DNA from: Calditrichota bacterium
GTDB taxonomy: Bacteria; Zhuqueibacterota; Zhuqueibacteria; Residuimicrobiales; Krinioviventaceae
Length of the DNA: 15,128 nt
Assembly (NCBI GenBank): GCA_003818595.1
Contig: RPQV01000024.1
Span: 1 to 15,128 of the forward strand
Reading direction: 5' to 3'
Shown here: positions 7,832 to 15,128 of the stretch, piece by piece
Position numbering within the stretch: position 1 is the stretch's first letter
Layout of the letters: every line of letters begins with the position of its first letter
Notes under the pieces: generated by a model
What the model was told of the DNA's origin: nothing
The model's database searches: none
The model's input: only the letters and a program-made list of their open reading frames with translations
Position numbers and translations under genes: made by a program

Positions 7832-10800
7832 TTATTTTGCCAGCAGCAACCTCATGGTTTTTTCGAATTCATCCGCCTGCAATTGGTAAAAATAGACGCC
7901 GGTGGGCACATTCTGACCGAGATCGTCTTTCCCGTCCCAGGCGATCGTGAATATACCGGCGGATTGTCGGCCGTCAATCAAATGGCGCACGATTGATCCC
8001 TGGATATTGTAGATTGTCAGGGAGACGTTCGAAGCTTTGGGAATATGAAAGCTGATGTTCGTTTCCGGATTAAAGGGATTGGGATAATTTTGCATCAGCG
8101 CGTATTCCTGAGGAATTTCAGCAGTGATTTGTCGGACTCCCACGGTAAAGTCGATGGTAAAAAATCCGTCGCTGATGTCAATGGGAATGCCGTCAATGTC
8201 TGCGATGTATACGAGACAGGCATCCGAAACCGGAGCCGTGACAACCCATTCATATAGACCGTCATCTTCTGTCTCAGCGGTCAAATCCTCCCAACTCAAT
8301 CCGTTGTCACGCGTCAATTGAATCTTCACCATACCGCTGGTGCTCACCGAATTCCAGCGAATCGTAACCAGGTCGCCGATCAGCCATTTTTCGCCGCCAT
8401 TGGGCGAGGCAATGCTCAGCGAAGGTGCGGCGACGATGCTGAACGGCGCATCGGAGGTATCCATGGCTGAACCATCTTGGGCGCTGATGCGCACCAGGCA
8501 TTTGTCTGAGACCGGCTCGGCAACAATCCAGGTATAAACTCCGTCGTTGTCACCATTTTCCTCAATGACCTCAAACTCTGAACCGCCATCCCGCGACAGC
8601 TCTATTTTGACCTGTCCTTGAACCAAACTTGAACTCCAGAGGATCTGTTTAGGGAATCCGATTTCCCATTTTTCGCCGCCATTCGGCGTTTTGATCGTGA
8701 GTTGAGGCAGTTCCCGCGTATGAATGGAGAAGAATGAGTCGCTCACATCGGTCACATGATCGGCGCTGATGCGGACAAGTGCGGAATCACAGTTGGGCGA
8801 TGTAATCTTCCAATCGAATGCACCGCTATTTTCAGCCTGATTGCGGATGATTTCCCACGTCGTCCCTCCGTCGCGACTCAATTCAATGGTCACCGAGCTG
8901 TCGACGTGTTGACTGTTCCAGGAGATGCTCTCGATATCGCCGATGAACCATTCTTCGCCGCCGTTTGGCGCCATGACAGAGATCATCGGCACCTTCTTTT
9001 CCAAGATGGAGAACGTCGAATCGCTGATGTCTCCGGCATCGAGCAGGAGATCGGATATGCGCATGAGGCATTCGCTGGAAGCCGGACCGACGACGCTCCA
9101 TTCAAAATCGCCGTCATCAGCGGTGTTGTCGGAGAGCAGTGACCAGGTCAGCCCGTGATCACGAGAGAGCTCTATTTTTACGGCGCCGCTGCTGTTTTCA
9201 GAGAGCCAGGTAATGGTCTGCACCGATTCGATCTCCCATTGCTCTCCGCCGTTGGGGATAGTGACGGTGATTTTGGGCACAGGTGGTGCGGAGATTTCAA
9301 ACGCTGAATCACTGACATCTGCCGGATCTCCATCGGCATCGGCAACGCGAATGCGGCACAGATTCGATGTCGGCGGCGTCACATTCCAAACGTAGGCGCC
9401 ATTATCCGTCAGGTTTTGTGCAAGCAGTTCCCAGGTTGTCCCGTCATCGCGACTGAGCGCGATGTCCACGTTTCCACTCGTTCCGAGTGAATGCCAATTG
9501 ATGGTCTGCGAACTCCCGTTCAGCCAGTTCTCTCCGCCATTGGGGGATAGAACGGTCAATTCCTGCGGCTGGGTCAGTTGCACCAATTCGACAAAATCAA
9601 TTCGGCCATACTCTCCGTTGTCGCGCTCAATGCCGAGTTGGAGGAGATCGCCGGGCTCGAGATTCCATTCGCCCAGAAAATAGTAAACATAGACGTCACT
9701 GCTGACCCCAATATCCCACGACCACTGTTTCACCGATGAACCGTTGATTTGGAAAGAGCTTGAGGTTCTGCCGTCGATTTCATCGAGATAACGGACGAAG
9801 ATTTTGTAGAGAGCCTTCGGCAGGGCATGGACGATGGTCAATTGTCCGTTCGCTGCAGTTTTGGAGAGTTTGATGACTTGGCCATTGCTCGCCTCATCGC
9901 GGCTTTCAGGCGCATAATTCGATGAAAAGTTACTGTTTTCGGCTTCGATCCGCGTTGTTGGAAATTCTTCTCCTGCGATTTCAAAAGCAGCATCACTGGC
10001 GTCGGCGATGGTCTTGGTCGATGCTGCCGAGATGCGGAGCAGGCATTGCGAGCTGGGGCGCTCGGGAACGTTCCATTCATAGAGTCCATCATTGGGGGAA
10101 TCGGCGGCAATAATATCCCACGTCGATCCAAGATCCACGCTGTATTCAATTTCAACATTTTCGTTCAGGTTGGAGCTTGTCCAAGTGATGGTGTAGGGAG
10201 CAGCCGCCGGCAGAATTTCTCCGCCGTTGGGTGACAACAGGACGAGTCGAGAGGACGGAGTGGTGAAGAGATAGCTTTTACCGGCATCAGCAGCCGATTC
10301 GTCATTTTTGTAGGCGGAGATGATAAAATCTTTGCTGTGATCGCCATCGACGTCGCCATTGCCGCTGACGGAGAATCCCGCCCCATCACCGGCTGATTCG
10401 CCGATGAAAACAGCGTTCGCCTGTGCCATCAGCATCGAGGTTGGCCACGTCGCACGACCTTTGAAAAGATAAGCGCAGCCGGTTGCATCACCAATGACCG
10501 GATCGGATATCAACGAATTACCGATGAGAAAATCATCATAGCCGTCATTATCGATATCGCCAAGACCGTCGATGTCGTGTCCGATGTCGTCCAAGACAGC
10601 CGTGCCATAGCCGATGACAACCGCCTGGACGCCGCTGATCGGCATGTGGCTGCCCAAGGTGAGCTTGTTTGCCAGAATGAGATAGGTGGTTGAGGTACTT
10701 TTTTCGGAAAAGAGAATGTCCGCCAAGCCGTCGCCGTCAACATCTCCAATGCGGGCGACATTCCATCCCAGGCTTTGATTCTTTTTGTTTCCGATCCATG

Positions 10801-11722
10801 ATGCATCGGCGTCCGCAATATTGACATCTTTGGACCAGCCGGATGCTTTGCCGAGGACGAGATAGACGCCGCCGCACCTGACGATCGAATTGACAGACAA
10901 ATTATTGGCGCTGATCAGCATATCGCCAAATCCGTCGCCATTGACATCACCCAACCCAGACACACGATGGCCCATCCAGTTTCCGGCGTCTTCGGCCAGA
11001 TATGACGCGTCGCAAGCATTCTCCATCGAGGCATCCCGAGTCCATTGGTTACGCGGCTTGCCGAAGAAAACATAAACCTTGCCGGCTTCGGCGCCCATTT
11101 GAGAATTAAAGCCCGCACCGACGATAAAATCATCATAGCCATCGCCGTTCAGGTCATCTACACCCTTGACGTGGGCGGCTTCTTCGAGATTCACGTCACC
11201 GACGAGGGATGCGTCCGCGCTTTCGAGCGATATTGAGCCCTGCCACTTGGATGATCCGCCGAAAAATAGATAAACTTTGCCTATACGTTTCTGAGAATCG
11301 CTGGGATTCCACCTTTTTATGGATATGGCGAGATCATTATAGCCATCCTGATCAATGTCGCCGATGCCAAAGGCATCATGGGATGCTTCGTTTGCAGAAA
11401 AAGCGCCGTAAAAGCGAACATCGGCTTCGTCGAGTCGCAACGACCCATTCCAAGCTTTCCCACGGCCATAAAACAGGTAAACGCTGCCGTTGTCCAGCGA
11501 ATTTTCTGTCCAGTCACTGAGGGGGGCAGTGATGAGAAATTCATCGAAACCGTCCTGATTGAGATCAGGAACAATGGCGACGTGATGCCCGGATTGATCA
11601 TTTGTCCTATTGCCGAGCAAGTTCGCCGGCGCCGTGGCCAGCGAGATGTTCCCTTGATATTGGGCATTTAGGGTGAGGGATAAAAGTGCAATGAATAAAC
11701 AGTGAAAAGCCAAAGATCTCAT
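7832..11722 (-). CDS. Large secreted FG-GAP / repeat-module surface protein with type IX-style sorting domain
   Basis: This 1296-residue protein is predicted to be exported and placed on or released from the cell surface. Residues 1-20 are a signal peptide, with likely cleavage after LNA. Seven calcium-loop FG-GAP repeats (DxNxDGxxD type) begin at residues 53, 122, 190, 259, 327, 389 and 457, mostly 68-69 residues apart, consistent with one seven-bladed propeller; the last loop is degenerate (DVDGDHSKD). Six roughly 90-residue modules starting with (S/T/A/I)PNGGE and ending near SD..F.I occur at about 494-583, 723-810, 818-906, 915-1000, 1008-1096 and 1103-1190. Between copies 1 and 2, residues about 588-716 (EAEN near the start, RIDFVEL at the end) resemble a CBM6/35 carbohydrate-binding domain. 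Residues 1210-1296 (QNYPNPFNP, GVYFYQL) form a FlgD-like C-terminal sorting domain. The ATG has GAGGA seven bases upstream. No enzymatic domain is visible; adhesion or glycan binding is an inference. Confidence 0.93.
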   Translation of the reverse strand: MRSLAFHCLFIALLSLTLNAQYQGNISLATAPANLLGNRTNDQSGHHVAIVPDLNQDGFDEFLITAPLSDWTENSLDNGSVYLFYGRGKAWNGSLRLDEADVRFYGAFSANEASHDAFGIGDIDQDGYNDLAISIKRWNPSDSQKRIGKVYLFFGGSSKWQGSISLESADASLVGDVNLEEAAHVKGVDDLNGDGYDDFIVGAGFNSQMGAEAGKVYVFFGKPRNQWTRDASMENACDASYLAEDAGNWMGHRVSGLGDVNGDGFGDMLISANNLSVNSIVRCGGVYLVLGKASGWSKDVNIADADASWIGNKKNQSLGWNVARIGDVDGDGLADILFSEKSTSTTYLILANKLTLGSHMPISGVQAVVIGYGTAVLDDIGHDIDGLGDIDNDGYDDFLIGNSLISDPVIGDATGCAYLFKGRATWPTSMLMAQANAVFIGESAGDGAGFSVSGNGDVDGDHSKDFIISAYKNDESAADAGKSYLFTTPSSRLVLLSPNGGEILPAAAPYTITWTSSNLNENVEIEYSVDLGSTWDIIAADSPNDGLYEWNVPERPSSQCLLRISAASTKTIADASDAAFEIAGEEFPTTRIEAENSNFSSNYAPESRDEASNGQVIKLSKTAANGQLTIVHALPKALYKIFVRYLDEIDGRTSSSFQINGSSVKQWSWDIGVSSDVYVYYFLGEWNLEPGDLLQLGIERDNGEYGRIDFVELVQLTQPQELTVLSPNGGENWLNGSSQTINWHSLGTSGNVDIALSRDDGTTWELLAQNLTDNGAYVWNVTPPTSNLCRIRVADADGDPADVSDSAFEISAPPVPKITVTIPNGGEQWEIESVQTITWLSENSSGAVKIELSRDHGLTWSLLSDNTADDGDFEWSVVGPASSECLMRISDLLLDAGDISDSTFSILEKKVPMISVMAPNGGEEWFIGDIESISWNSQHVDSSVTIELSRDGGTTWEIIRNQAENSGAFDWKITSPNCDSALVRISADHVTDVSDSFFSIHTRELPQLTIKTPNGGEKWEIGFPKQILWSSSLVQGQVKIELSRDGGSEFEVIEENGDNDGVYTWIVAEPVSDKCLVRISAQDGSAMDTSDAPFSIVAAPSLSIASPNGGEKWLIGDLVTIRWNSVSTSGMVKIQLTRDNGLSWEDLTAETEDDGLYEWVVTAPVSDACLVYIADIDGIPIDISDGFFTIDFTVGVRQITAEIPQEYALMQNYPNPFNPETNISFHIPKASNVSLTIYNIQGSIVRHLIDGRQSAGIFTIAWDGKDDLGQNVPTGVYFYQLQADEFEKTMRLLLAK
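7838..10245 (-). repeat. Six diverged copies of a ~90-residue PNGGE module within the surface protein gene
   Basis: The six module copies (coding positions about 10243-9974, 9556-9293, 9271-9005, 8980-8723, 8701-8435, 8416-8153) share PNGGE near the start, then I-W-S, then IELSRDGG-TW, DDG-Y-W-V, and C-L-V/R-I near the end. Copies 2 to 6 are in tandem; copy 1 is separated by the CBM-like domain. At DNA level they are diverged rather than recent duplicates. The range given covers all copies and the intervening and C-terminal sequence. Confidence 0.8.
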
Positions 11723-11764
11723 CTACTAGTCCTCATTCAATTTTTCGATCGAGCGAATTCCATC

Positions 11765-11773
11765 ATTATATCA
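11765..11773 (-). promoter_or_regulatory. Extended -10 promoter of the surface protein gene
   Basis: The minus strand reads TGATATAAT, a perfect TATAAT with the extended TGn motif. It ends 43 bases before the ATG at 11722, which would leave a leader of about 36 bases. No good -35 lies at the expected distance, which is normal for extended -10 promoters. Confidence 0.5.
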
Positions 11774-12106
11774 AAATAATGGCCGCTTGCGGATTTTTTT
11801 CAGAGCGTATCGTTTGTTAACATGAACTGACGTTAAGGATTACAAAACCTGCCGGAGCAGATTGGCGATCTTTATTGTAACTGAAAGAAAATAAAAGGAA
11901 TACAATTGTGATCGCTGTTTGCGTCTTTAATCATTAGCAAAAAATAGGCCATTATCATCCAATTCGAATGATCAAGCGACTCGCGTGAACGGACGATTGA
12001 TTCGGATTAGTTCAATGCCGGGCGCCAACCCTTATTGCAGCAATCTCGCATCAGGTTTCGCTGTTCGGAGGAATGAACAACAAAGCTGTCGATCAGAAAA
12101 TATCCC

Positions 12107-12136
12107 TTGACTTTGGTTAAAAAAATCATGAAATTT
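12107..12136 (+). promoter_or_regulatory. Possible promoter of the dcw operon (mraZ)
   Basis: TTGACT at 12107-12112 matches the -35 consensus in five of six bases. The expected -10 position, about 12129-12136, reads TGAAATTT, a poor match. The element lies directly before the putative MraZ operator and about 60-90 bases before the mraZ ATG. Confidence 0.35.
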
Positions 12137-12161
12137 TGGTGAAATGTGGTAAAAAAAGGTG
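12137..12161 (+). promoter_or_regulatory. Putative MraZ operator: three direct repeats with 10-base period
   Basis: TGGTG (12137-12141), TGGTA (12147-12151) and AGGTG (12157-12161) are spaced exactly 10 bases apart and separated by A-rich 5-base spacers. MraZ family regulators are known to bind three or more short direct repeats of about 10-base period upstream of their own gene (TGGGN in E. coli, GTGG-containing in mycoplasmas). The position 36 bases upstream of mraZ fits autoregulation. The exact boxes here are inferred. Confidence 0.7.
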
Positions 12162-12196
12162 AAATAAAACAATTTAAGTCATTGTTGTGGTGATAG

Positions 12197-12646
12197 ATGA
12201 CAGATTTAAGTGGAAGATATACGGTGTCATTGGACCCGAAAGGCAGATTGGCGATTCCGACTCGATTCAGAACCGCTTTCCCCGAGGGACAACAGGATGA
12301 CATCATTCTCACTCGCGGCTTTGATCCGTGCATCACCGGTTTTTATCGCGACAGCTGGAAGGAGTTTCAGGAAATATTCGACGACCATCAGCTCACGCAG
12401 GAAGAAATGGATGTCATCGAACGCGAGTTTATCGGACGCAAGCTCGAAACGACCTTTGACAAGCAGGGACGCATTACACTTCCGCCGCATCTTGTCGAGT
12501 TCGCTCAGCTCGAAAATCTCTCTGAAGTCACTGCGATCGGCGTACGCAATCGTATCGAAATCTGGAATCCGAAACTTTATGATGAGATTCGGGCGCAAAA
12601 AGAAAAGGTGATTCAGGATTTACGGCAAAAACTTAAAGCTGGATAG
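12197..12646 (+). CDS. mraZ: Transcriptional regulator MraZ
   Basis: This 149-residue protein matches MraZ, a DNA-binding regulator of the division and cell-wall (dcw) cluster. It has two AbrB/SpoVT-like half-domains, each with its signature: DPKGRLAIP at residues 13-21 and DKQGRITLP at 88-96. The usual length is about 140-150 residues. The ATG at 12197 follows GGTGAT closely, which matches the 3' extension of the AGGAGGTGAT complement of 16S rRNA rather than a classic AGGAGG. The TAG stop shares a base with the GTG start of rsmH. MraZ oligomers usually bind repeats upstream of the gene itself, and the 10-base-periodic boxes at 12137-12161 are the likely site. Confidence 0.97.
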   Translation: MTDLSGRYTVSLDPKGRLAIPTRFRTAFPEGQQDDIILTRGFDPCITGFYRDSWKEFQEIFDDHQLTQEEMDVIEREFIGRKLETTFDKQGRITLPPHLVEFAQLENLSEVTAIGVRNRIEIWNPKLYDEIRAQKEKVIQDLRQKLKAG

Positions 12647-13593
12647 TGCTCAATTTGCCTACTATCTATCATAAATCGGTTTTGTTGGAATCGGCTATGG
12701 ATGCCCTCGCGCTTCATGCTGGTGGTACGTTTTGCGATGCGACCCTTGGCGATGGCGGATACTCGTTGTGCATGTTGGAGCGATTGCCGGAGGGTGGACG
12801 GGTCTATGGAATCGATCGCGATAAGGAAGCGCTGACGAGAGCACAACAACGGCTTTTACCATTCGGAGAGAGATTTCAAGCGCTGCAGGGCAACTTTGGT
12901 GATATACAACAATTATTGCATCAAATCGGCATTTTTCAGGTAAACGGCATTGTCTGTGATCTGGGTGTATCAACGCTGCAGATTAGCCGGCCGGAGCGCG
13001 GTTTCATGTTTTCCGCCACCGGTCCATTGGATATGAGAATGTCTCCAGAAGAAGGAGTGACAGCTGCTCAAGTGATTAATACCCTTTCTGAAAAAGAGCT
13101 GGCGCAGATCATTCTGCAATATGGTGAGGAACGGCAGGCAAAGCGGATTGCGGCTGCAATTGTACGCGAGCGTTCGCGTGCCCCCTTGTCGACGACCTCG
13201 CAATTGACTGAGGTCGTGCGGCGGGTCGTGGGTGAGCGGTTTGTCATCAAGACGCTCGCCCGGGTTTTTCAGAGTTTTCGTATATACGTGAACAACGAAC
13301 TTGGCAATTTAGAAAAATTTCTACAGCAGGCTTTGGAATTATTGGTGATCGGCGGCAGACTGGTGGTTGTAGAGTACCATTCGCTCGAATCGCGTCTGGT
13401 CAAGGATTTTATTCGTCGACAGACCCATCCCTGTACCTGTCCGACGGATTTGCCCTTTTGCGTTTGCGGTAAAAAGGCGAACGTGCGGATCATTCATCAA
13501 TTGATCAAGCCGAGTGAAGAGGAGGTCGCACAAAATCCCAGGGCCCGTTCAGCTCGTCTCCGCGCCGTGGAAAAAATTGGAAAAGATCAATGA
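12646..13593 (+). CDS. rsmH: 16S rRNA (cytosine-1402-N4)-methyltransferase RsmH (MraW)
   Basis: This 315-residue protein methylates N4 of C1402 in the P-site region of 16S rRNA using S-adenosylmethionine. The start is GTG at 12646 in the string TAGTG, overlapping the mraZ stop by one base. Visible family features are YHKSVLLES at 8-16, the SAM-binding loop DATLGDGGYS at 31-40, GPLDMRM at 126-132, RVFQSFRIYVNNEL near 206-219, HSLESR at 245-250, and the cysteine motif CTCPTDLPFCVCG at 263-275. Some usual residues differ: the loop is normally GGH(S/T), giving Tyr39 here instead of His; the residue before GPLDMRM is usually Asp; and HSLEDR is the normal form. Length and order are otherwise typical. 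The TGA stop overlaps the ATG of the ftsL-like gene as ATGA. Confidence 0.97.
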   Translation: MLNLPTIYHKSVLLESAMDALALHAGGTFCDATLGDGGYSLCMLERLPEGGRVYGIDRDKEALTRAQQRLLPFGERFQALQGNFGDIQQLLHQIGIFQVNGIVCDLGVSTLQISRPERGFMFSATGPLDMRMSPEEGVTAAQVINTLSEKELAQIILQYGEERQAKRIAAAIVRERSRAPLSTTSQLTEVVRRVVGERFVIKTLARVFQSFRIYVNNELGNLEKFLQQALELLVIGGRLVVVEYHSLESRLVKDFIRRQTHPCTCPTDLPFCVCGKKANVRIIHQLIKPSEEEVAQNPRARSARLRAVEKIGKDQ

Positions 13594-13910
13594 GATCATT
13601 GAGCAGAACATCCATTTCGCCCCGACGACGACAGGAGAAGCTGAAATTCGGCAAAAAGGCCGGACTGGTGCTGTTGTTTCTGTCCATTTATTTTTTTGTC
13701 AATGTTTGGCAGAATGCTTCGATTACCCATTTGATTCGCAGGAATGAAAGTCTGCATCGAGAGTTGACGCAAATAGAGCGTCAATGCGACGCCATGCTCT
13801 TTGAACTGGAGCAGCTGAAAAGTCCGGAACGGTTGCGGCAGGCATTGAAAAGTGCGGCACCCATCAGTCCGGCAAAGACCATCACCATACAACGCGGGCA
13901 GGGAAAGTAA
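13590..13910 (+). CDS. ftsL: FtsL-like cell division membrane protein
   Basis: This 106-residue protein has the topology of FtsL/DivIC: a basic cytoplasmic N-terminus (1-23, with RRR at 12-14), one membrane helix at about 24-41, and a periplasmic coiled-coil segment at about 42-80 rich in Glu, Leu and Arg. FtsL works with FtsB and FtsQ to activate the septal peptidoglycan synthases FtsW and FtsI. Primary sequence in this family is poorly conserved, so the call rests on size, topology and position between rsmH and the ftsI-type gene. The ATG is inside the ATGA overlap with rsmH, with GGAAAAG just upstream. Confidence 0.85.
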   Translation: MRSLSRTSISPRRRQEKLKFGKKAGLVLLFLSIYFFVNVWQNASITHLIRRNESLHRELTQIERQCDAMLFELEQLKSPERLRQALKSAAPISPAKTITIQRGQGK

Positions 13911-13911
13911 A

Positions 13912-15128
13912 ATGGCTGCAGTGCGCCATAAATCGGTTGAATCCTTCCGAATGCAGATGTTTCCCTTGAGTATGAGCATGATCATTTTTGTGCTTATTCT
14001 GCGTTTGGCCTGGGTTCAGGTTGTTCACCGACAACAGTTTATTGCTTCGGCTGAAAATCAGCATCGTTTAACAAAAACATTGACGCCTGAGCGAGGCAAA
14101 ATTTTTGACCGACACGGAAAACTCCTGGCATTTAATCTGCCGTCGGTGACGATTGTCGCCAACGCAGATTCAATCAAAGATGCGCATAAAATCGGCGCCA
14201 GATTAGCATCAATAACCGGTAATCGCGCCGATGAAATGATCGCCAAGCTTCGAGCTGGCGACGGCTGGATAGAATTGGCACACAAACAGCCAATGGAAGT
14301 CAAGTCAAAGCTTCAGATGCTCAAACTGGATTATGTTGGATTTAGAGACGATCTGCAGCGTCGATATCCTCAAGGCGCTATCGGCGCACAGGTCATAGGC
14401 TTCGCCCGCAGTGACAATAGCGGCGGATATGGCGTCGAACTCAAATGGGACAGCCTGCTCAGAGGAAAACCCGGGGTTGCGATCATGCAGAAAACCGGGC
14501 GCGCCCGATTGTTTTCATCACCGCATCATCCGATCCGCAGAGCGGTGAATGGAGCGGATTTGGTTTTAACCATTGACGAACGTTATCAACGCATCGCTCA
14601 AGAAGAACTCTATAAAGCCGTGGATGAGCACAATGCGCGAGGCGGCTCGGTCGTCATCATGGATCCGAAAAGCGGTGAGATTTTGGCCATGGCTTCGGCG
14701 CCGGGATTCAATCCCAATTCCTATGCCGACTATAGCGACGCCTCATGGAAGCTCGCAGCGATCACCGACCAATTTGAACCCGGCTCCACCTTTAAATTGG
14801 TCTCACTCGCCGCCATGTTGGATACCGGTTTTAAAACGGAAACTGACAAGGTTTTTTGCGAAAACGGCGCCTGGCACGTGATGGGTGAAACCATCGAGGA
14901 TACGAAACGGTATGCGAACCTGTCTGTGCGCGACGTTTTGGTCTATTCGTCCAATATCGGTATGGCTAAATTAGGGCGTGAATTTGATCGACAAAATATG
15001 TATGCCTATGCGGAAAAGTTTGGTTTCGGCCAAGTTTCCGGAATCGAGCTTGACGGTGAGATCAGCGGGGTTCTGAAATCCATACGAGATTGGACGGCTT
15101 TCACACCATTGGTGTTTGCATTTGGACA
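13912..15128 (+). CDS. ftsI: Class B penicillin-binding protein, FtsI/PBP type (cut by window edge)
   Basis: The visible 405 residues are the N-terminal part of a division-type transpeptidase that cross-links septal peptidoglycan. A membrane helix at about 17-38 anchors it. The class B dimerisation signature RGKIFDRHG is at 61-69. The transpeptidase domain carries the active-site motif EPGSTFK with nucleophile Ser292 and Lys295, and the SxN motif SSN at 346-348. The KTG motif and stop lie beyond the window. The ATG at 13912 follows the ftsL stop by one base, preceded by GGGAAAG. Its place after mraZ-rsmH-ftsL identifies it as ftsI rather than an elongation PBP2. A SpoVD-like name is the main alternative. 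Confidence 0.95.
   Translation, partial: MAAVRHKSVESFRMQMFPLSMSMIIFVLILRLAWVQVVHRQQFIASAENQHRLTKTLTPERGKIFDRHGKLLAFNLPSVTIVANADSIKDAHKIGARLASITGNRADEMIAKLRAGDGWIELAHKQPMEVKSKLQMLKLDYVGFRDDLQRRYPQGAIGAQVIGFARSDNSGGYGVELKWDSLLRGKPGVAIMQKTGRARLFSSPHHPIRRAVNGADLVLTIDERYQRIAQEELYKAVDEHNARGGSVVIMDPKSGEILAMASAPGFNPNSYADYSDASWKLAAITDQFEPGSTFKLVSLAAMLDTGFKTETDKVFCENGAWHVMGETIEDTKRYANLSVRDVLVYSSNIGMAKLGREFDRQNMYAYAEKFGFGQVSGIELDGEISGVLKSIRDWTAFTPLVFAFG

Larger units (their letters stand above)
11723..12196. other. Divergent intergenic region between the surface protein gene and mraZ
   Basis: This 474-base AT-rich region holds the promoter of the leftward surface-protein gene near its left end and the mraZ promoter and operator near its right end. 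In between I see no gene or RNA. Two weak inverted repeats are present: TTAAC (11817-11821) with GTTAA (11832-11836), and ATTGTA (11874-11879) with TACAAT (11901-11906). Neither has a T-tract that would make it a terminator. Their function is unknown. Confidence 0.6.

Noticed and set aside
12073..12120. A 15-codon plus-strand reading frame starting after GGAGGA, upstream of mraZ
   Set aside because: The GGAGG is only one base from the ATG, too close for normal initiation, and the frame covers the likely -35 element of the mraZ promoter, so it is probably not in the transcript.

Overview
The window looks like a chromosomal segment of a Gram-negative bacterium of the FCB group or a nearby lineage such as Calditrichota or KSB1-type bacteria. 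This is an inference. It rests on a large secreted protein that ends in an NYPNPFNP-type, FlgD-like C-terminal sorting domain (type IX secretion style), its FG-GAP propeller, and the FCB-like style of the other proteins. Nothing marks the segment as phage, plasmid or transposon: I see no integrase, transposase, tRNA, rRNA or CRISPR array.

Left part, all on the minus strand (read right to left). A predicted operon runs from about 7589 down to 2058. It encodes two half-size ABC exporter subunits that look like the two halves of a heterodimer, followed 14 bases later by a secreted GH13 alpha-amylase-family enzyme with a C-terminal glycogen-binding-like domain. The second ABC gene carries an in-frame TAA exactly inside its ABC signature motif; the rest of the reading frame is intact. 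After a 242-base gap come a classical short-chain dehydrogenase (1126-1815) and the N-terminal 351 residues of a membrane sensor histidine kinase, which runs off the left edge.

Middle part, minus strand. One 1296-residue secreted protein (7832-11722) has a signal peptide, seven FG-GAP/calcium-loop repeats (probably a seven-bladed propeller), six copies of a roughly 90-residue 'PNGGE' beta-sandwich module with a CBM6/35-like domain inserted after the first copy, and the C-terminal sorting domain. A strong hairpin plus U-tract terminator (7743-7805) separates it from the ABC operon, and an extended -10 promoter lies 43 bases upstream of its start.

Right part, plus strand. A 474-base divergent intergenic region leads into the start of the division and cell-wall (dcw) cluster: mraZ, rsmH (mraW), an ftsL-like gene and a class B penicillin-binding protein (ftsI type) cut by the right edge. 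The genes overlap or nearly touch (TAGTG, ATGA, 1 base), as expected for one operon. Three GGT-containing repeats with an exact 10-base period just upstream of mraZ look like the MraZ operator.

Most of the window is recognisable biology. The points most worth checking are the TAA in the ABC signature motif, the architecture of the 1296-residue surface protein, and the 10-base-periodic operator. I did not find a convincing new defence or mobile system.
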